This document shows positions 33,316 to 43,450 of a stretch of DNA of 64,000 nucleotides, piece by piece. How positions within the stretch are numbered: the stretch's first letter is position 1; each line of letters begins with the position of its first letter. A program made the translations under genes and the position numbers. The notes under the pieces are model-generated. The model was not told where the DNA came from. It saw only the letters and a list, made by a program, of their open reading frames with translations, and did not search any database. The DNA is taken from positions 50,675,394-50,739,393 of the forward strand of contig OY755252.1 in the NCBI GenBank assembly GCA_963576725.1, in the 5' to 3' direction. The stretch is from Azorinus chamasolen (Eukaryota > Mollusca > Bivalvia > Cardiida > Solecurtidae).

Positions 33316-33494
33316 GTGGAACTTGCTGACCGTAATAAACTGGAAGAGCCTTGTAGGCTCGGTGGACGATGACTGGGTGGACCGAATGAGCCATAAGTGG
33401 ACTGTAACTCTTCTACTGCTTAGCGCAATGTTTGTATCCACGGGCCAGTATATAGGCCATCCAATACAGTGTTGGTGCCCGGCAGAATTCAAAA
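33316..33494 (+). CDS. Innexin/pannexin family exon (N-terminal region, one internal exon)
   Basis: Innexins are four-pass membrane proteins that form invertebrate gap junctions and hemichannels. The exon is 179 bp: one base completing a codon, 59 codons, then one base of the next. It starts after a pyrimidine-rich tract and TTTCCAG and ends at AAAA|GTAAGT, both consensus splice sites. Residues 17-23 read DDDWVDR, about residues 28-46 form a hydrophobic first transmembrane segment, and residues 45-55 read YIGHPIQCWCP, the innexin signature at the entry to the first extracellular loop, including its cysteines. No start codon lies in the exon, so a short upstream exon must supply the first residues. 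The following part (YCW...NTYY region) was not recognised downstream, and no later open frame is long enough for a typical innexin 3' exon. Family assignment is strong; whether the gene is intact is unknown. Confidence 0.86.
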
Positions 33495-33589
33495 GTAAGT
33501 TTTTTTTAAGTTTTCAGGAAACCTTGCATTCCGTTTTCAGTACAAAAACTCTATACGATAGCCATTAAAACAACTCTATTTCTTGGTTT

Positions 33590-33814
33590 ATAGGTCCGTC
33601 GTTAGGCGGGGCGTACGATTTTCTGATACTGTCCGTCCGTCCGCCCCTCCGTATGTGTGTCGGTCCGAGGTAATAGTTTTTCAGACTTAATCTGTCGTGA
33701 TTTGAGTTATTTAACTGACCGATGGTATATGGCTTTGTTTCGATGTCCGACTTTTGTCACAGTTTAACCTATTTTTCAGGAGTTGTGACACTTGTTAAAC
33801 ATTACTTTCCTGAC
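33590..33814. repeat. Dispersed repeat with GTCCGTCCGTCCG
   Basis: GGCGTACGATTTTCTGATAC then CCGTCCGTCCG, and later CAGGAGTTGTGACACTTGTT, which has a worn relative at 35655. It lies in the presumed innexin intron. Confidence 0.4.
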
Positions 33815-34137
33815 TTTGTTGTCTTTACGCTGATATTTAGACAGGCATTTGATGTATGGCTGTTGTCTTTACGCTGATATTTAGACAGGCATTTGATGTA
33901 TGGCTTTGTTGTCTTTACGCTGATATTTAGACAGGCATTTGATGTATGGCTTTGTTGTCTTTACGCTGATATTTAGACAGGCATTAGATGTATGGCTTTG
34001 TTGTCTTTGCGCTGATGTTTAGACAGGTATTTGATGTATGGCTGTGTTGTCTTTACGCTGATATTTAGACAGGCATTTGATGTATGGCTTTGTTGTCTTT
34101 ACGCTGATATTTAGACATGCATTTGATGTATGACTTT
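33815..34137. repeat. 46-47-bp tandem repeat, seven copies
   Basis: TTGTTGTCTTTACGCTGATA, TTTAGACAGGCATTTGATGT, ATGGC. It lies in the intron side of the innexin exon. Confidence 0.9.
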
Positions 34138-34231
34138 GGAAGTAATACAAATCGAGTTTGTTTTTTGTTGCATTTGACCAATCTTTCCCTTGAGCTCTGG
34201 TCCTTTATTAAAAAATGATTTTAAGGTAATA

Positions 34232-34412
34232 CAGTAGAACCTGTCTTAAATGGTCACCAAAAAGAGGACTAACTATGGGTCTGTAAGACAGATTGTAGCT
34301 AAATACAGGTCAAAGTGCATTCTGCATTACTTTTGTCCTGTATTAAGCAACCAGCTGTTTTTGAGACATCTGCGTTCAATAAATGAATTGCCGCTTAGGG
34401 CAGGTTCTGCTG
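34232..34412. mobile_element. Family C element (181 bp, TA flanks)
   Basis: CAGTAGAACCTGTCTTAAAT at the left and GGGCAGGTTCTGCTG at the right, with TA on both sides. The left core arm is shortened. Confidence 0.65.
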
Positions 34413-34648
34413 TACAAATCAAATTTGACTTCGATTGTGTTTGACTCCCATCTTCAAGCGTTATAAATAGCCCTAAAGGGCTACAAAGTTGGATGCCCGT
34501 CTGAAGTTTTGCAGATTTTTTTATCATACCTGGAGATAACAAACTAGATTTTTGTGTTGGACTTTGATTTCACAGGTTTGTTTCTTATTTGTCGCATATT
34601 GACACACGGCACTGTAGATAACGTGCGTACTGATCTATCATAATTTCT

Positions 34649-34742
34649 TATCTCTCAGCCAGACCCTGTCTCTCAGCCAGACCCTATCTCTCAGCCAGAC
34701 CCTATCTCTCAGCCAGACCCTATCTCTCAGCCAGACTCTATC
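34649..34742. repeat. 18-bp tandem repeat, five copies
   Basis: TCTCTCAGCCAGACCCTA. Confidence 0.9.
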
Positions 34743-35000
34743 TTGCTGCTATTAGAATCAGCTCGGAGTGGCATGAATTATAATGAGTACCAGCAAAATA
34801 GGATTTGGCAGGGAAATAAAAAAAAAACCATTGTACTAAAATACAGTATACAATACTATAGTCAAACAACTAGGTCTGACGGGTCACGGGTTCGCCGGGT
34901 CCAATTTTTAAGGGAGATCAGCATTTCGGATATCCACGTGCCATTTATAAAAGAAAATGTTTAGTTATAGGTATAAAGAATAAGCGCATTAGTTATCGGA

Positions 35001-35092
35001 AATATAGCGTAGTGGATAAGACGTAGGACCATAAAGAAGTATATGATCGGCGAACATTTTATTAGGCGAAGGTTCAAGTCTCGCATCAACCT
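35001..35092 (+). pseudogene. tRNA-like segment (Pol III A and B box)
   Basis: A box TAGCGTAGTGG (35005-35015) fits TRGYNNANNGG exactly. The B box GGTTCAAGTCT (35071-35081) differs from GGTTCGANTCC at two positions. Acceptor pairing is not convincing, so it looks tRNA-derived rather than a working tRNA gene. Confidence 0.5.
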
Positions 35093-35247
35093 AAAATATT
35101 TTTTTTACTAAAAATATTAAGGAAAGTCCCCTTAAGAGCATTAGTTTTGTCGTGCATTAAGAAGCCACTTGTACAAGACATTTGCTAAAACTTATATTGA
35201 TATTCATATTTTAGCATCGATTTATTATTGAAAATATGGCTAATATA

Positions 35248-35320
35248 GGACTCGAACTCAAACAAAGGCACCCTTCCCTAACATAGACGACCATGTGCAT
35301 AAATGGCCATTACAATTATA
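35248..35320 (-). pseudogene. tRNA-like segment, B box only
   Basis: On the minus strand AGTTCGAGTCC (35258-35248) matches the B box with one difference. The expected A box is weak (TATGCACATGG). It is probably a decayed relative of its neighbours. Confidence 0.35.
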
Positions 35321-35356
35321 AAATATGACATAAAATAATACTCTACTATTCGTTTA

Positions 35357-35445
35357 AAATTCGAACCCACGCTCAATAAAAAAAACTACTCTCGCAATGT
35401 CTTCTGCGTACCTAGACTTTACCCACTGCGCTAAACTGTTGACAA
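35357..35445 (-). pseudogene. tRNA-like segment, inverted relative to the first
   Basis: On the minus strand the A box TAGCGCAGTGG (35433-35423) is a perfect match and the B box GGTTCGAATTT (35368-35358) a near match. With the copy at 35001-35092 it makes a head-to-head inverted pair inside the foldback. Confidence 0.5.
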
Positions 35446-35912
35446 CAATTTCGCCTGCAATTTTATCTTATATACATGTACTAAACTCATCTGATTAAGA
35501 AATGGTCCGAAAACATGCGGAATGCTGATCTCCCTAAGAAATGGATTCGGCTGACCTTTGACACGTCAGACCTAGTTGTTTGACTATAGTCTTTTTAGGA
35601 ACTATATTTTCTAAAAACACCTATTATCTACAGGTGTGACCTACTTCTTCAGGAGTTATGTCCCTTTGTTAAATGTTAGTTTTCTGTACTTGTTTCTGTC
35701 GTGCTTGAATGTATTGAACCAAACCGTTGTGTATGACATACTTATGATGTAATACACTTGTTCAGGTTTAACTTATTCTGCTTTTGAACCTTTGTTTACA
35801 TGAATTACGGCCAGTTCACGAGCGTACATTGTACCATTTGCTATACTAGGCACATATAACATGTCGTAGCGTTACGTAGGATGAACGTTTTCTTCATAAT
35901 TTTCGTTCTTAA

Positions 35913-36158
35913 CCAATTACTCCATGAATATTCAGGTATGAAATAATGACATCGTGAATATGCATTACAATAATTCTTATAATAGCACATGGACACAGGA
36001 AGGTATGACCATTAAAGAAACCATAAAATCATAATATATATATATAATATTATAAACAATCAGAGCAGATCCTGATCAGATGGCTCTTAAAAAAACAATC
36101 TGGTCTTGGTCTACTCTGTTTGCAAAGGCGCAGACAGGTGTATTTATGGAGTAAAGGG
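35913..36158. mobile_element. Family A element, complete (246 bp, TTAA flanks)
   Basis: CCAATTACTCCATGAATATT at the left, TTTATGGAGTAAAGGG at the right, TTAA at 35909-35912 and 36159-36162. Core 36054-36123 with an A-rich apex. The TA-rich run at 36035-36048 is inside. Confidence 0.78.
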
Positions 36159-36180
36159 TTAAGCAGACATCTGCTTTTAA

Positions 36181-36405
36181 CCCTATTTCATATTAATAAA
36201 AGAAATAATGACATCATTAATATTTATCAAAATCTCAACATCAATGTATGCAATGCAAATGCATGTATTTCACCTTTGCAGAACTGTAGAATTGGATCTA
36301 TATTATTCCATAAGCAAGCAGAGCAGACCGTTAAGGAGCAACCTGGTCTGGGTCTACTCTGTTTGCAAATGCGTGATATGTGTATTTATGGAGTACAGGT
36401 ATGAA
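36181..36405. mobile_element. Family A element leading into a tandem array
   Basis: TTAA 36177-36180 then CCCTATTTCATATTAATAAA; core 36314-36366. The right end TTTATGGAGTACAGG passes into repeats of the same terminal block. Confidence 0.65.
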
Positions 36406-36419
36406 CTAGTCTAACACGT

Positions 36420-36825
36420 AATATATGAAGAACGAGTATTTATGGAGTACGATCATTGTTATGATGTATTTATGGAGTAAAATCATTGTTATGACGTATT
36501 TATGGAGTACGATCATTTTTATGACGTATTTATGAAGTACGATCTTTGTTACGACGTATTTATGGAGTAAAATCATTGTTATGGCGTATTTATGGAGTAC
36601 GATCATTTTTATGACGTATTTATGGAGTACGGTCATTGTTATGACGTATTTATGGAGTAAAATCATTGTTATGACATATTTATGGAGTACGATCATTGTT
36701 ATGACGTATTTATGGGTATTTATGGAGTAAAATCATTGTTATGACGTATTTATGGAGTACGGTCATTGTTATGACGTATTTATGGAGTACTATCATTGTT
36801 ATGACATATTTATGGAGTTCGATCA
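36420..36825. repeat. 30-bp tandem repeat from the family A terminus
   Basis: About 13 units of CGTATTTATGGAGTAMRATC then ATTGTTATGA. TATTTATGGAGTA is the A right-terminal block. Confidence 0.85.
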
Positions 36826-36867
36826 TTGTTTTACAACTATTAAACGACGGCTGTAAAGAGACTCCTC

Positions 36868-37082
36868 TGTTATCCTATCACATGACACTGGAGCCAACCC
36901 CACCCCCTCCATTCTGTCCTATCACATGACATCGGAGCCATCATCCCCTCCATTCTGTCCTATCACATGACATTGGAGCCATCATCCCCTCCATTATGTC
37001 CTATCACATGACATTGGAGCCATCATCCCCTCCATTCTGTCCTATCACATGACATTGGAGCTACCCCATCCATTATGTCCTA
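36868..37082. repeat. 41-bp tandem repeat, five copies
   Basis: CCTATCACATGACATTGGAG then CCATCATCCCCTCCATTCTGT. Confidence 0.88.
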
Positions 37083-37397
37083 AAGCTACACAATTCTTAA
37101 TTTTCAATGAAAGTGGTCAATTTCGTCTCTAGCTTAATCTAATCGAAATGGTGTCCATTGACAATGAACAATATTTGGGGTATTTTCATATTATATCAAC
37201 TACATACATGCATGAACAGACCTTGAGCATTCATTCTAGTAATGGCGGAATGGGACAATAACAGGTTTATATGTGCTGCAGCTGCGACACTTGAAGGTTA
37301 TATTGTAAATGAAAAAACTGAAGGTCTTTACGAATGCATTCAGACGTAGATCGGTCGTGTAATTCGGTTAGTATTAAACACTCTGCTTTCTATTTTA
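37083..37397. other. No feature recognised
   Basis: AT-rich, no repeats seen. Confidence 0.5.
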
Positions 37398-37462
37398 CAA
37401 ATAGTCTGGATCCAATTGAGACTTCGAGTAACTCGTCGTCTCATCAGGATCCAAACTGTTTG
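37398..37462. mobile_element. Family B core
   Basis: CAAATAGTCTGGATCCAATT, apex CGAGTAACTCG, inverse GGATCCAAACTGTTTG. The flank TGATGCTGTGATTATTG recurs at 60337. Confidence 0.58.
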
Positions 37463-37654
37463 ATGCTGTGATTATTGTTTCTTGAAAGAAAATGGAAGAA
37501 AATTACAAAATAAGAATTGAAGCAGACGACGAATGTTGCAGACGACATAACGCGGAAGGGAAATGTGTGTAATAGTGCATGACAAATGTAGGGAAGGTGG
37601 GAGAGAGGGGAAGTGGTGTCTACGTAACCAGATGGGCATAACATGCAACCTACT

Positions 37655-38540
37655 TCACCTCGATACTTCGCCTTAATTATTCCCCTCGGCACATCACCTC
37701 TATACTTCACTTCTATACTTCATCTCGGTATTTCACCTCGATTCTTAACTTGGGTACCTCACCTCTATACTTCACCTCACTACCTTACCTCTAGACTTTA
37801 CCTCGGTACCTCACCTCTATATTTCACCTCGGTAGCTCACCTCTATACTTCACCTCACCTCTGTACCTCATCCCTATACTTCACCTCACTACCTTACCTT
37901 TAGACTTTACCTCGGTACCTCAGCTCTATACTTCACCTCGGTAGTTCACATCTATACCTCAATCCGGTACCTCGTCTCTATACTTCACCTCGATATATCA
38001 CCTTTATACCTCAACTCGGTACCTCACCTTTATATTTCTACTGGGTATTACATCATGGTAATTCACCTCGATACTTTTCCTCGATGCCTCACCTCATATC
38101 AATACTTCACATCGACACTTCATCTAGATAGTCGGATACTTCACCTCGACACTTCATCTCAATACTTCACCATGGTATTTCATCTCGGTACTTCACCTCG
38201 ATTCTTCAGCTCCATACTTATCATCGACACTTCACCTCGACACTTCATCTCGATACTTCACCGTAGTACTTCACCTCGATTCTTCAGCTTCATACATCAC
38301 GGTACTTCACCTCGATTCTTCACCATGGTATGGTACTTCACCTCGATTCTTCAGCTCGTTACTTCACCATGGTACTTCACCTCGGTACTTCATCTCGGGA
38401 CATCGCCTTGATTCTTCAGCTTCATACATCACCTCGGCACTTTATCTCGATACTTCACCATATTATTTCACCTCGATACTTCACCTCGACACTTCCCCTC
38501 GGAACTTCACATCGGTACCTCACTTCGATGCTATACTTCT
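37655..38540. repeat. ~12-bp degenerate array
   Basis: Around 70 variants of ACTTCACCTCGA/TACCTCACCTCT. Frames reading TSPRYFTS are products of the 12-bp period. Confidence 0.9.
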
Positions 38541-38560
38541 CATGGTCCGTTCTTGATTAA

Positions 38561-38777
38561 CTCTTATCGCGCTGGTAAAACAATATGTCTACTAAAATTT
38601 GGATCTAGGGCAATTTTAAAGACTTCTAATTCGATCAAGTTTTAGAGACACAAACTCCTGACACAAACTTTTGAGAAACTTTTGGCCAACTATCAAACAG
38701 CTTGGATCCTGATGAGACACCAAACTGTTTATAAATGCGACTGATTTGGCGGTTAGCGAGATAAGAGTGAAGAGGTA
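38561..38777. mobile_element. Family B element with deleted right apex (217 bp)
   Basis: CTCTTATCGCGC at the left after TTAA (38557-38560) and GCGAGATAAGAG at the right before TGAA. The core 38693-38740 goes straight from GATGAGACAC to CAAACTGTTT. This copy shows both B ends. Confidence 0.62.
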
Positions 38778-38816
38778 AACTCTCCTCGAACATTTAAGAA
38801 TGTCTAACAATGCACA

Positions 38817-38860
38817 CCCGTCCATGAGTGCTCTGATCTGAGTCAACACTGTTTGCAAAT
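38817..38860. mobile_element. Family A core, right half only
   Basis: CTGATCTGAGTCAACACTGTTTGC without the left arm. Confidence 0.4.
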
Positions 38861-38908
38861 GTCAGTTGCTTGATTTTCACACCTCGTACAACCTTTGATA
38901 TCAGTTTG

Positions 38909-39405
38909 GATCACGTAGAGACTCGCGGTGTCTCACTGGTTGACACTCTGATCGCGTAGAGACTCGCGCTGTCTCACTGGTTGACACTCTGGTCACGTAG
39001 AGACTCGCGCTGTCTCACTGGTTGACACTCTGGTCACGCAGAGACTCGCGCTGTCTCACTGGTTGACACTCTGGTCACGTAGAGACTCGCAGTGTCTCAC
39101 TGGTTGACACTCTGGTCACGTAGAGACTCGCGGTGTCTCACTGGTTGACACTCTGATCACGTAGAGACTCGCGCTGTCTCACTGGTTGACACTCTGCTCA
39201 CGTAGAGACTCGCGCTGTCTCACTGGTTGACACTCTGCTCACGTAGAGACTCGCGCTGTCTCACTGGTTGACAATCTGGTCACGTAGAGACTCGCGCTGT
39301 CTCACTGGTTGACACTCTGATCACGTAGAGACTCGCGGTGTCTCACTGGTTGACACTCTGATCACGTAGAGACTCGCGCTGTCTCACTGGTTGACACTCT
39401 GATCA
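38909..39405. repeat. 41-bp tandem repeat from the B apex
   Basis: Twelve units of GATCACGTAGAGACTCGCGC then TGTCTCACTGGTTGACACTCT. Each unit keeps a GAGAC...GTCTC stem. Confidence 0.88.
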
Positions 39406-39468
39406 GGTTGTTTTGAAAAGAAATGGATTAAGTGCTTTCATGCTAACCGCCACCTGAATAACATTTAC

Positions 39469-39540
39469 CAACAGTTTGGATCCAGATGAGAAGTGGAGTG
39501 ATCGAGTAACTCGGGTGTCTCAACATTATCAGACTGTTTG
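39469..39540. mobile_element. Family B core
   Basis: CAACAGTTTGGATCCAGATG, apex near ATCGAGTAACTCGGG, exit AGACTGTTTGACACTTC. Confidence 0.52.
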
Positions 39541-39759
39541 ACACTTCAGTAGTCAGTAGTTTCTACAAAAGCTTGAACGAATCGGAAGTTAGTAAACTTT
39601 TCAGTTGATCAGACATTCAGCAGACATTTTTTTGAACATGAAAAGGGTTAAAACCACGGAGTACGCAGTATAGTTTGGCAAAAGCCGCTTTATAAATAAC
39701 CATACACCTAATCAATAGTAAACCTTAGTCCTTTCTGAAAAACTAAGGTTCACTCGAGT

Positions 39760-39932
39760 TTGGCTCCAGTACAACTTTAATTACATGTACTTCTTATTTC
39801 ATGAAGCTTTTGAGAGGTTGTTGAGCGAGTATCAAACAGCGTGGACCCTGATGAGAGACCCAGTCACTCAATGGCTCATCTGGATCTAAGCTGTTTGGAG
39901 ATTGGAGTTAAGTTGCGGATAGCGGGATACAG
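39760..39932. mobile_element. Family B copy with right end
   Basis: Core 39833-39896; right flank GTTGCGGATAGCGGGATACA then GG before TTAA (39932-39935). Confidence 0.6.
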
Positions 39933-40019
39933 GTTAATTCAATAAATGACATCATGAATATTTATTAGCTGACATCATGAATATTTATTAGCTGATTTGT
40001 TTATAATGGAATACGAACA

Positions 40020-40470
40020 CAGAATAGTTTTCTTATGACAGAAGCCGTAGAATAAGATGTGCAGTATTCCATAGCGAACAGGGCAGACCCTGATCAGACA
40101 GTTCCTGCAGTTTTCTAATGACAGAAGCCGTAGAATTAGATGTGTAGTATTCCTTAAGCGAACAGGGCAGACCCTGATCAGACAGTTCCTGCAGTTTTCT
40201 AATGGCAGAAGCCGTGGAATAAAAGCTGTAGTATTCCTTAAGCGAACAGGACAGACCCTGATCAGACAGTTCCTACAGTTTGTTAATGACATAATCCGTA
40301 GAATCAGATCTGTAGCATTCCATAAGCGAACAGGGCGGACCCTGATCAGACAGTTCCTGCAGTTTTCTAATGACGGAAGCCGTATAATTAGATGTGTAGT
40401 ATTCCTTAAGCGAACAGGGCAGATCCTGATCAGACAGTTCCTACAGGAGTTGTCTGATATGGGTCTAACT
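40020..40470. repeat. ~84-bp tandem repeat from a family A left half
   Basis: Five units, each with TTCCTTAAGCGAACAGGGCA, GACCCTGATCAGACAGTTCC and TTCTAATGACAGAAGCCGTA, i.e. subterminal block plus left core arm. Confidence 0.8.
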
Positions 40471-41666
40471 CAGGGTGAGCTTTTGGGAGACTTGAATGTC
40501 CGTCGTCCGTCGTGCGTCGTGCGTCGTGTGTCGTCAACAATTTGCTTGTGAACACTCTAATGGTCACAATTGTAGTCTAATCTTCCTGAAACTTGGTCAG
40601 AATGAATGTCTTGATAAAATCTCGGACGAGTTCGAAAGTGGGTCAAGTTGGGTCAAAAACTAGGTCACTAGGTCAAATAGTAGGAAAACCTTGTGAACTC
40701 TCTACAGGTCACATTTTTAGCCCAATTTTCATGAAACTTGGTCAGAATGATTGTCTTGATAAAATCTCGGAGGAGTTTGAAAAATGGGTTATGTTGGGTA
40801 AAAAACTAGGTCACTAGGTCAAACAGTAGAAAAACCTTGTGAACACTCTAGTGGTCACAATTTTTGTCCAATCTACATGAAACTTGGTCAGAATGAATGT
40901 CTTGATAAAATCTCGGACAAGTTTGAAAGTGGGTCAAGTGGAGTTAAAAACTAGGTCACTAGGTCAAACAGTAGAAAAACCTTGTGAACACTCTAGTGGT
41001 CACAATTTTAGTCCAATCTTCATGAAACTTAGTCATAATGATTGTCTTGATAAAATCTCAAACGAGTTTGAAAGTGGGTTATGTGGGGTTAAAAACTAGG
41101 TCACTAGGTCAAATAGTACGAAAACCTTGTGAACACTTTAGAGGTCACATTTATAGCCAAATCTTCATGAAAATTGGTCAGAATGATTGTCCTAATAAAA
41201 TCTTGGACAAGTTTGAAAGTGGGTTATATGAGGTCAAAAAGTAGGTCACTGGGTCATACCTTAGAGAAATCTAGTTTACACTCCAGTGGCCACATTTTTA
41301 GCCCAGTCTTCCTCAAACTTGCTCAGAGTGTTTGTCTTGGTGATATCAAGGTTGAGTGTGATCATGGGTTGGATGGGAATAAAAAGTAGGTCACTAGGTC
41401 AAATCTTAGAAAAATTACTTTAGAGAGTACATTTTTAGCCCAATCTTCATTGGTCAGAATCATTGTCTTGATAAAATCAATATACTAAATCTTTGAAAAT
41501 CTTGTCCTGCAGAACCACTGCTCATGATCCACTGTTCATGATCCACTATCAACATTGTTCATATATTGTTCCTAAGGTCAATATTGACCCTACCCATGGG
41601 CTACCCTGCAAAAATCTTAAATCTATGGTAATCAGGTGAGCGATTAAGGGCCATCTTGGCCCTCTT
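40471..41666 (+). mobile_element. Pearl/HINE-like (Helentron-related, non-autonomous) element with ~146-bp tandem core
   Basis: The core holds about six degenerate ~146-bp units (recurring CTTGGTCAGAATG...GATAAAATCT and AACTAGGTCACTAGGTCA) between about 40548 and 41470. The right end is a hairpin AGGGCCATCTTGGCCCT followed by CTTGTT. A short unique head, tandem core and 3' hairpin is the layout of bivalve pearl elements, described as Helentron-associated. It sits inside a family A core: GGGTCTA stands just left and TGTTTGTAAAGGCGTG just right. Boundaries are within a few bases. Confidence 0.6.
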
Positions 41667-41989
41667 GTTTGTAAAGGCGTGAAAAGACGAATCTTTCAGG
41701 TAAAAGGTAAAATGGCTGATATAATTACTCGATTAGCTGACAGATATAGATAGAGTGGTCAACTGACAGATCAATACTTGATGGTCAAATCAAATACTTG
41801 AGACGAGATATGGAAATCGAAACTTGAGATAAGAGTCACCAACAAATCGCTGAAATCGACGTAAAGTCCTTGAAATTAAAGGAAACCTACATATTTACGA
41901 TGCTATGTTTGTTATAAATGGTAACTTGGAACGCAGTCTTATCATGACGAAGTTAGTTTCAAAGAGAGGCCTGTGGACTCGAATTCGAT

Positions 41990-42412
41990 CCATGTGGCCC
42001 TTATCTCATACAAACGCACTTTTACGTCTTTGCTAAAAGAGTAGACCCAGATCAGACGGCTCTGGGACCGTGTGATCAGGTTCTGCTCTGTTTTTCTTGT
42101 GACATAATACAGATATGATTATACAGTGTCTGCATTGTTGATATATTCTCTGCTTCATAATGCCATCATAAACTGTGAGCTGATTAACCCAGTGGATTCT
42201 TCCATGCTTATATATTGGATTAGTCCATTTTCTATCTAAGGGATGCCTCGTTTTGTTTTATATTGAAATTCCTATCAGCAAACAGTGTAGACTGGTCAGA
42301 CGCCGTATCATTCGGCTTCTGATCATAGTCTACACTGTTTGCCTATATCCCATATATGGGATCGTGGGCACAAATGGGTTAATGTTCATGCTAAATATTC
42401 ATGAGGAAAAGG
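41990..42412. mobile_element. Family A element interrupted by another A-like element
   Basis: Core 42030-42096. The subterminal part stops at GAGCTGATTAA (42187), resumes after the insertion at 42379 and ends CATGAGGAAAAGGATTAA. Confidence 0.6.
42188..42378. mobile_element. A-like subfamily element nested in another (191 bp, TTAA flanks)
   Basis: CCCAGTGGATTC at the left and CACAAATGGG at the right, TTAA at 42184-42187 and 42379-42382. Core 42278-42342 reads GCAAACAGTGTAGACTGGTC, a distinct core type. Confidence 0.7.
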
Positions 42413-42417
42413 ATTAA

Positions 42418-42600
42418 CCCTTTCACTGTTCAATATTTATATAAGAAATTATGACATCATGACTATTTATAAGCTATATTTTAATAACGTAAAATGTTGA
42501 AGGAAACATTTTGCTTTGACAACAACTGTAGAATTAGACAAATGTCATGGCAAAAAGCAAACGGAGTAGACCCAGATCAGACGGCTCCTGAAGGAAATGG
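42418..42600. mobile_element. Family A deletion derivative (183 bp, TTAA flanks)
   Basis: TTAA 42414-42417 and 42601-42604. The left arm of the core (from 42558) is present, but the second arm and right terminus are reduced to GAAGGAAATGG. Confidence 0.65.
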
Positions 42601-43139
42601 TTAAAATGATACTTGTTAAATTCTCGCTCAGCATATGCGGATAATGCGTGGACTGGTGATTGAGTGATTGACAAATTCACGGCGTCATCATCGTTTAACC
42701 CTTAATCTGATGAATAATTAAAACTGGCTCCTTTCTTTCTGAACCAAAAGTTGTATCAAAATTTATCACTGAAGAAAATCATTATTATGACAAACATTAC
42801 ATACCCTGATCAAAGATTTTATATACATGTGCTCGACTCACAGATTTAAGTTACATTATACTGAGAAAGGTAAACACTGTATACAGCAAAAATCCGTCTT
42901 TACCGGATTTCCGGATTAGTTTTAAGGAGGGTTTGGATTCTAATAATTGAATATAAGCTCGCACGAACATTGCCAATCGTTAAACTCGGCACTGCTCGGC
43001 TTAATAATGACAAATCAACCCGGTATCAATATAATTTATATACCAAATACAAAACTGATTAACTTGCACGCCGTAAAGGAAAGGAACTAATGTCAGCTCG
43101 CTCTCTCGTATTTGGATACAGGAGCAAATATGTCAATAT
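42601..43139. other. No feature recognised
   Basis: AT-rich; short open frames only. Confidence 0.5.
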
Positions 43140-43425
43140 TCTTTCCCACCCTCTCTCACCCCTCTCCTATCTTTTTCATTCTCTCCCCCCCCCCTCTCTC
43201 TCTCTCCCACATCTCTATCGCACCTCTATATCAAACCCCTCTCCTACTCTCTCACACCTCTCTAACACCCTCCCATCTACCTCTCTCACTCTCCACCTCC
43301 TCTCTCTCCAACCTCTCTCTCTCACACACACACTCCCTTTCTCTCCCTGTCGCTCTCTCTTTCCCACCTATTTCACCTCTATTCCTCTCTCTCTCTCTTC
43401 CATCCCCTCTTTCCCAGAAAAAGAA
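43140..43425. repeat. CT-rich low-complexity tract
   Basis: Almost pure pyrimidine with CTCTCTCC and CCCTCTC runs on +. The 154-codon frame across it is compositional. Confidence 0.9.
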
Positions 43426-43450
43426 GAAAAACAAGATAGAAAAATGGCAA

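Larger units (their letters stand above)
34855..35590. mobile_element. Foldback element with ~70-bp inverted arms enclosing tRNA-like segments
   Basis: The left arm 34855-34925 starts ACTATAGTCAAACAACTAGG and the right arm 35521-35590 is its reverse complement with moderate divergence. The ~595-bp interior contains three tRNA-like segments, the first on + and the other two on -. No coding sequence is seen inside. It fits no family I can name. Confidence 0.7.
39940..41715. mobile_element. Family A copy carrying an array and a pearl/HINE-like insertion
   Basis: The left block ATGACATCATGAATATTTAT occurs twice (39946-39996). Then come five amplified half-cores, a closing arm TTGTCTGATATGGGTCTA, the inserted element, and the displaced right part TGTTTGTAAAGGCGTG...CAGGTAAAAGG. 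Confidence 0.6.

Noticed and set aside
31897..33492. Minus-strand frames with YYGGVFLSLPRSLY repeats
   Set aside because: They are translations of the 52-bp array. One extends antisense across the innexin exon but has no support.
33323..33568. Starting the innexin protein at the TTG at 33323 and reading past 33494
   Set aside because: TTG is not a likely start, and the AG acceptor and GTAAGT donor define an internal exon; residues after the donor are intronic.
37643..38560. Open frames rich in TSPRYFTS
   Set aside because: Products of the 12-bp degenerate array.
40593..41389. Frames with VLIKSRTSLKVG repeats as genes
   Set aside because: They are the ~146-bp tandem core of the pearl/HINE-like element.
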